A stretch of DNA of 64,000 bases from Phoronis australis. Lineage: Eukaryota; Phoronida; Phoronidae. This document shows, in pieces, positions 59,951-64,000 of the stretch. Below the pieces are notes generated by a model. That model searched no databases and was not told where the DNA came from. It saw nothing but the letters and a program-made list of their open reading frames with translations. Numbering within the stretch: position 1 is the first letter of the stretch; the number at the start of each line of letters is the position of its first letter. The stretch lies in assembly GCA_002633005.1 (NCBI GenBank), contig NMRA01000048.1, forward strand, positions 874,416 to 938,415, read 5' to 3'. A program made the translations under genes and the position numbers.

Positions 59951-61881
59951 ATGGCTGTTTACTTCGACTTCAAGGTCCAAGCTGTCCAGCCAGGCACTAA
60001 CTCTGACGTCCAGTGGCATAGTACTCATGCTCTCTTGGCTGTAGCATCCTACAGTGAGACTACTGGTGGCTCTGTCAATTTGTATCTTGATGAGGTACTT
60101 TATATGTGTTCACTTGGTCAATCTTGTCTGGAAATAAGAAACCTTCAAATGAAGATGCTGGTAGTAACCCTGTTTTGTATAATGAGAAAAAAAGCAAACA
60201 AACGGGCATTTTGGAAATTGTTGATATTAGCACTTATCTTTTACATGGTTAAGACAAAATGAAGCAGAGGGACCTGGCCAATCTTTACAAAAATAAAATC
60301 TTATTTGTGAAATCCTGACTTTGTAATAGGTCAGATAGGTGGGTCCCTGATTTAAAACTGATTGGAGAACCAGTTAGTCCCACAGAATAACGGGGTTTAT
60401 TCACTGGGAATAACTGGTTCTTAAATCAAGGACCCAACAACCATATATCTGACTAGTAACATGCAAGGACATGAATTAGATTCAAGGACAAAATCATAGT
60501 GATCTTGTGTTACACTTGGATTGTATCAGTGTTTATATTTTGTCTGTCTTGGTCTTGTTTGTATGTTGTACATTAATATTAATCTTTTTGAGTTACCTGT
60601 TATGACACTTGGTACGCTTTGCTCTACCTATGATTGAAAAATAGCACTTTTGCCTACTTTACTCAATTGGCCTAAATATTTAATCTAGTCTAACCCTTTT
60701 TACCACAAATCATATTCTGAAATTTCCTTGGCAAAAGTTTCTTTAATCAGCAAAATTGTGGGTTTTCAACTTTTCGGATTTATCTATGTTTGACATCAAA
60801 TTTCAGTTCAATCCATGGTTGCCTCTCTCACTTTTGGGTTACTTCAACACACATTTAATCAATCTGAAACTCTTTGTGAATGTAATTCATTTCAACAAAA
60901 CCCTGTTTATAATTATCCAACTGTAGGGAGAACACATCCCAGATGCCGTCCTGCAGAGGTCTGTGACCCCTAGCGCCATCTCATGGCACCCGCAAAAGAA
61001 AGTACTGGCAACAGGATGGGAGAATGGAGAGCTACTAGTATGGAATGAACAAGATCACGAGCTGCATGAGGCTCCCAAGTTGCATACGGCGGCCATTACT
61101 ATCCTACACTGGAGCTCTAGGGGTACGAGACTGGTCAGTGGTGATGAGGTAAGACTACTGTGGTTTCTACAATTTTGATATCCACTTGAATTTAGAACCT
61201 TGGCCTTGAATGACTTGTTCTTGAATTAAATTCTTACCTTGAAGAGCCCTTGAATTTCAAGTTTGAAAAATATTTGATGTCAGCCGTTTTTCTTTATCTA
61301 TATTTCATTCTTTAAATGTGTAACATCAAGTTTTCCAATGTGATTCCTTCATTTTAACCATTTTCCCAGTTGTGAAAGGGGATTGGAGTTGTACTAAAGC
61401 AGTTTTCAATTTACATTGAGTATGCTTTGAACTATGTCGGGTTTTGTAATGAATTTCTTTGTAGTTGTAGATACTTTAAGTTTTCTTAAATTTTATTGAT
61501 GCAGACTGGTGTCATGCTTTCATAATTCTTCATCGGTTTAGCACACAATAGTTGTGATAAATGGGATTTTATTTTTTGAGAATTTTACCCTGTTTGTAGC
61601 ATGTTATATGCTCTTAAGCAGGGAAATCAGCCTTCAAAAGTAGGATAATACCAATGTTGACTAATATTTCCGTGCAAAATAACTTCGCCATTACCTTAAT
61701 TGCCACTATTTTTGTTTAGATTTACTATGTTAATAATTTTTGTTTTTTAGAATGGTCTTCTCATTGTGTGGAAGGCTGACCCCAGGGGCAGGGTCCAGCC
61801 AACCCCATTGTGCCAACACAGCTTGCAGAATGCCCTCACTCAAGTTGTTTTCAAACCAGCCCCAGCTGTCGACCCCGCCTA
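59951..61881 (+). CDS. IFT140: Intraflagellar transport protein 140, first three coding exons (3' partial)
   Basis: Exons 59951-60094, 60927-61148 and 61751-61881, with phases 0, 0 and 2 out, give the first 165 residues. IFT140 is a core subunit of the IFT-A complex for retrograde transport and membrane-protein entry in cilia. It starts MAVYFDFKVQAVQPGTNSD. WD40-type blades are visible as ISWHPQKKVLATGWENGELL, ITILHWSSRGTRLVSGDE and NGLLIVWKADPRGRVQ. The human protein is over 1400 residues, so most of the gene lies beyond the window. The exon is preceded by an acceptor (tttttcag) 11 bases before the ATG, so there is an upstream non-coding exon. Confidence 0.93.
60095..60926. other. IFT140 intron 2
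   Basis: Contains an inverted pair: 'gggtccctgatttaaa' (60342-60357) against 'ttaaatcaaggaccc' (60421-60435). Otherwise AT-rich without recognised features. Confidence 0.5.
61149..61750. other. IFT140 intron 3
   Basis: AT-rich intron without recognised features. Confidence 0.5.
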
Positions 61882-62414
61882 GTAAGTCAAAGAATTACAT
61901 TAGCAGACTGGTACTTGATCATTAAATTTCATTGAGATTATTGATTTTAAGTATGAAATTATGATGCTTCATTGGTGGTATTATATTCTCTTCAATATTG
62001 AAATTGCCCTGTTAAATGTAAGAGTTGTGAAGCTCATTTTCAAAGAAGAAACTCAATTGAATACATATGTACAATCTCACACAATTTCATTCATGAGTTG
62101 ATTCCAAAATGTAGAGGAAATTACTTGCCTTAGTGGTTTTGTCATGGAGTTAACTGTCAGGCCACACTGTCAGGCCACACTGACCTTGGAGATGTGGGTA
62201 TAAATTTTGATACAATCTCCCAGTCATGATGGAGAACAACTTAGCTGATGCGAAACTAGTCCTGTCAGACACATGCTTCTTTTCTGTTTTTGTTTGTGAA
62301 ATTAAAAAGTAATGCATTGCTAATTGCCTTTGCAAATGTATCAAAGGCAGAATTTGTGGTTCAATGAACATCTAGAAAGTGGTTTGAGAGTCATAGAAAT
62401 TTATTTTGTTTCCA

Positions 62415-62679
62415 TGGTGGATACAGTAGATACACAATGTGTTTTCATGGTGGATACAGTAGATACACAATGTGTTTTCATGGTGGATACAGTAGATACA
62501 TACTGTGTTTTCATGGTGGATACAGTAGATACATACTGTGTTTTCATAGTGGATACAGTAGATACACAATGTGTTTTCATGGTGGATACGGTAGATACAC
62601 AATGTGTTTTCATGGTGGATACAGTAGATACATACTGTGTTTTCATGGTGGATACAGTAGATACATACTGTGTTTTCAT
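62415..62679. repeat. 33-base minisatellite, at least 8 copies, cut by a gap
   Basis: Unit 'catggtggatacagtagata' plus 'cacaatgtgtttt' or 'catactgtgtttt'. The two variants alternate in pairs (two of the first, two of the second, then again), giving a 132-base higher-order unit. It runs into the gap at 62680. Confidence 0.95.
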
Positions 62680-63173
62680 NNNNNNNNNNNNNNNNNNNNN
62701 NNNNNNNNNNNNNNNNNNNNNNNNNNNNNNNNNNNNNNNNNNNNNNNNNNNNNNNNNNNNNNNNNNNNNNNNNNNNNNNNNNNNNNNNNNNNNNNNNNNN
62801 NNNNNNNNNNNNNNNNNNNNNNNNNNNNNNNNNNNNNNNNNNNNNNNNNNNNNNNNNNNNNNNNNNNNNNNNNNNNNNNNNNNNNNNNNNNNNNNNNNNN
62901 NNNNNNNNNNNNNNNNNNNNNNNNNNNNNNNNNNNNNNNNNNNNNNNNNNNNNNNNNNNNNNNNNNNNNNNNNNNNNNNNNNNNNNNNNNNNNNNNNNNN
63001 NNNNNNNNNNNNNNNNNNNNNNNNNNNNNNNNNNNNNNNNNNNNNNNNNNNNNNNNNNNNNNNNNNNNNNNNNNNNNNNNNNNNNNNNNNNNNNNNNNNN
63101 NNNNNNNNNNNNNNNNNNNNNNNNNNNNNNNNNNNNNNNNNNNNNNNNNNNNNNNNNNNNNNNNNNNNNNNNN
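62680..63173. other. Assembly gap (494 N)
   Basis: Run of N between two different tandem arrays. Array length and the transition between them are unknown. Confidence 0.98.
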
Positions 63174-63637
63174 TAACATTCACCATATCAGTACTCTCCG
63201 TAACATTCACCATATCAGTACTCTCCGTAACATTCACCATATCAGTACTCTCCGTAACATTCACCATATCAGTACTCTCCGTAACATTCACCATATCAGT
63301 ACTCTCCGTAACATTCACCATATCAGTACTCTCCGTAACATTCACCATATCAGTACTCTCCGTAACATTCACCATATCAGTACTCTCCGTAACATTCACC
63401 ATATCAGTACTCTCCGTAACATTCACCATATCAGTACTCTCCGTAACATTCACCATATCAGTACTCTCCGTAACATTCACCATATCAGTACTCTCCGTAA
63501 CATTCACCATATCAGTACTCTCCGTAACATTCACCATATCAGTACTCTCCGTAACATTCACCATATCAGTACTCTCCGTAACATTCACCATATCAGTACT
63601 CTCCGTAACATTCACCATATCAGTACTCTCCGTAACA
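63174..63637. repeat. 27-base tandem repeat, about 17 copies
   Basis: Unit starts 'taacattcaccatatcagta' and ends 'ctctccg'. Copies look identical. It lies downstream of the gap in the IFT140 gene region. Confidence 0.97.
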
Positions 63638-64000
63638 GAAAATTCAAACTTGACGGGAATTACGAAATTCATGAACATGTTTCGAAAGTCTGTGTACATG
63701 GCTGTGAGGGATGTGTATACAGCCCTGGAATTTAAAATGTCCTGTTTTGGTGAAGGAATAACTAACGTCCTGGGAGTGGCATTGTGTTTGGAACTCGACA
63801 CAGGTGAGCCAACATTGCAACAAAATCCGTACTCATTACTGTGGTGAGTCAAATAGGGTTGTGAAGATCACTGCGTTATTCAACTTGTCTCAACTTATTC
63901 CTTGAGTTAGAATTGACTTCTGGGCTTGGGAATAGCTGGCACACTATTTTGTTGCTTGAGGATTGGTGTATAAATTACTTGCTTGGTGATAGTCACTCAT
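63638..64000. other. IFT140 intron continuation, uncertain exon-like frame
   Basis: An open frame to a possible donor (GACACAG|gtgagc near 63804) does not resemble the next IFT140 segment, so I do not call it an exon. Confidence 0.3.

Noticed and set aside
63174-63637. CRISPR-like array
   Set aside because: Units are contiguous without unique spacers, in an animal intron.
62324-63852. 500-codon frames on both strands
   Set aside because: They run through two minisatellites whose unit lengths are multiples of three and through a gap of N.

Overview
The window looks like nuclear DNA of a marine invertebrate, probably an invertebrate deuterostome such as amphioxus or a close relative. Genes are split by GT-AG introns. 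The actin gene has an intron just after its 42nd codon, a position common in deuterostome actins. Introns are packed with TIR elements, SINE-like pieces, foldbacks and simple repeats, and there are two assembly gaps (35716-35728, 62680-63173) plus one single N at 15386. The species call is inference.

Layout, left to right. (1) 1035-4233, + strand: the last three coding exons of an arylsulfatase of the ARSB/I/J type; earlier exons lie outside the window. (2) 7479-10905, +: a protein with five tandem 35-residue Cys/His zinc-type modules followed by leucine-rich-repeat exons. The modules have nearly the spacing of the plant SHI/STY (LRP1) RING-like finger. (3) 12287-42538, -: one 23-exon gene that I reconstructed completely. 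All splice phases agree and it encodes about 1383 residues. The order is a cytoplasmic tail with FDNPIY, one transmembrane helix, a SEA domain, a Pro/Thr/Arg-rich mucin-like stalk, Frizzled CRD 1 and 2, three LDLa, CRD 3 and 4, four LDLa, CRD 5, stop. It resembles corin or MFRP in parts but has no protease domain. (4) 45868-47625, +: a complete two-exon actin of 376 residues with CArG boxes upstream. (5) 51683-57549, -: GTF2E2 (TFIIE beta), complete in two exons. Its 5 kb intron holds a decayed same-strand gene copy that is itself split by a TIR element. (6) 59951-61881, +: the first three coding exons of IFT140, running off the window. GTF2E2 and IFT140 are divergent and may share a promoter with an RFX-like X-box.

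Repeats carry much of the unexplained structure. Four clusters (about 170-680, 2200-3310, 23540-24770, 50010-51110) belong to one dispersed repeat in which CTCF-like core motifs recur about every 130-150 bases. Three copies of a TIR element (22730-23034, 34791-35758, 53763-54710) have perfect 5-base target duplications; the two long copies carry a tRNA-like Pol III module. Several foldback families and five sizeable tandem arrays are also listed.

The genes do not form one pathway. The likely novelty is the SEA-mucin-CRD-LDLa membrane protein, the SHI-like zinc-module/LRR protein, and the repeat-borne CTCF-like arrays.
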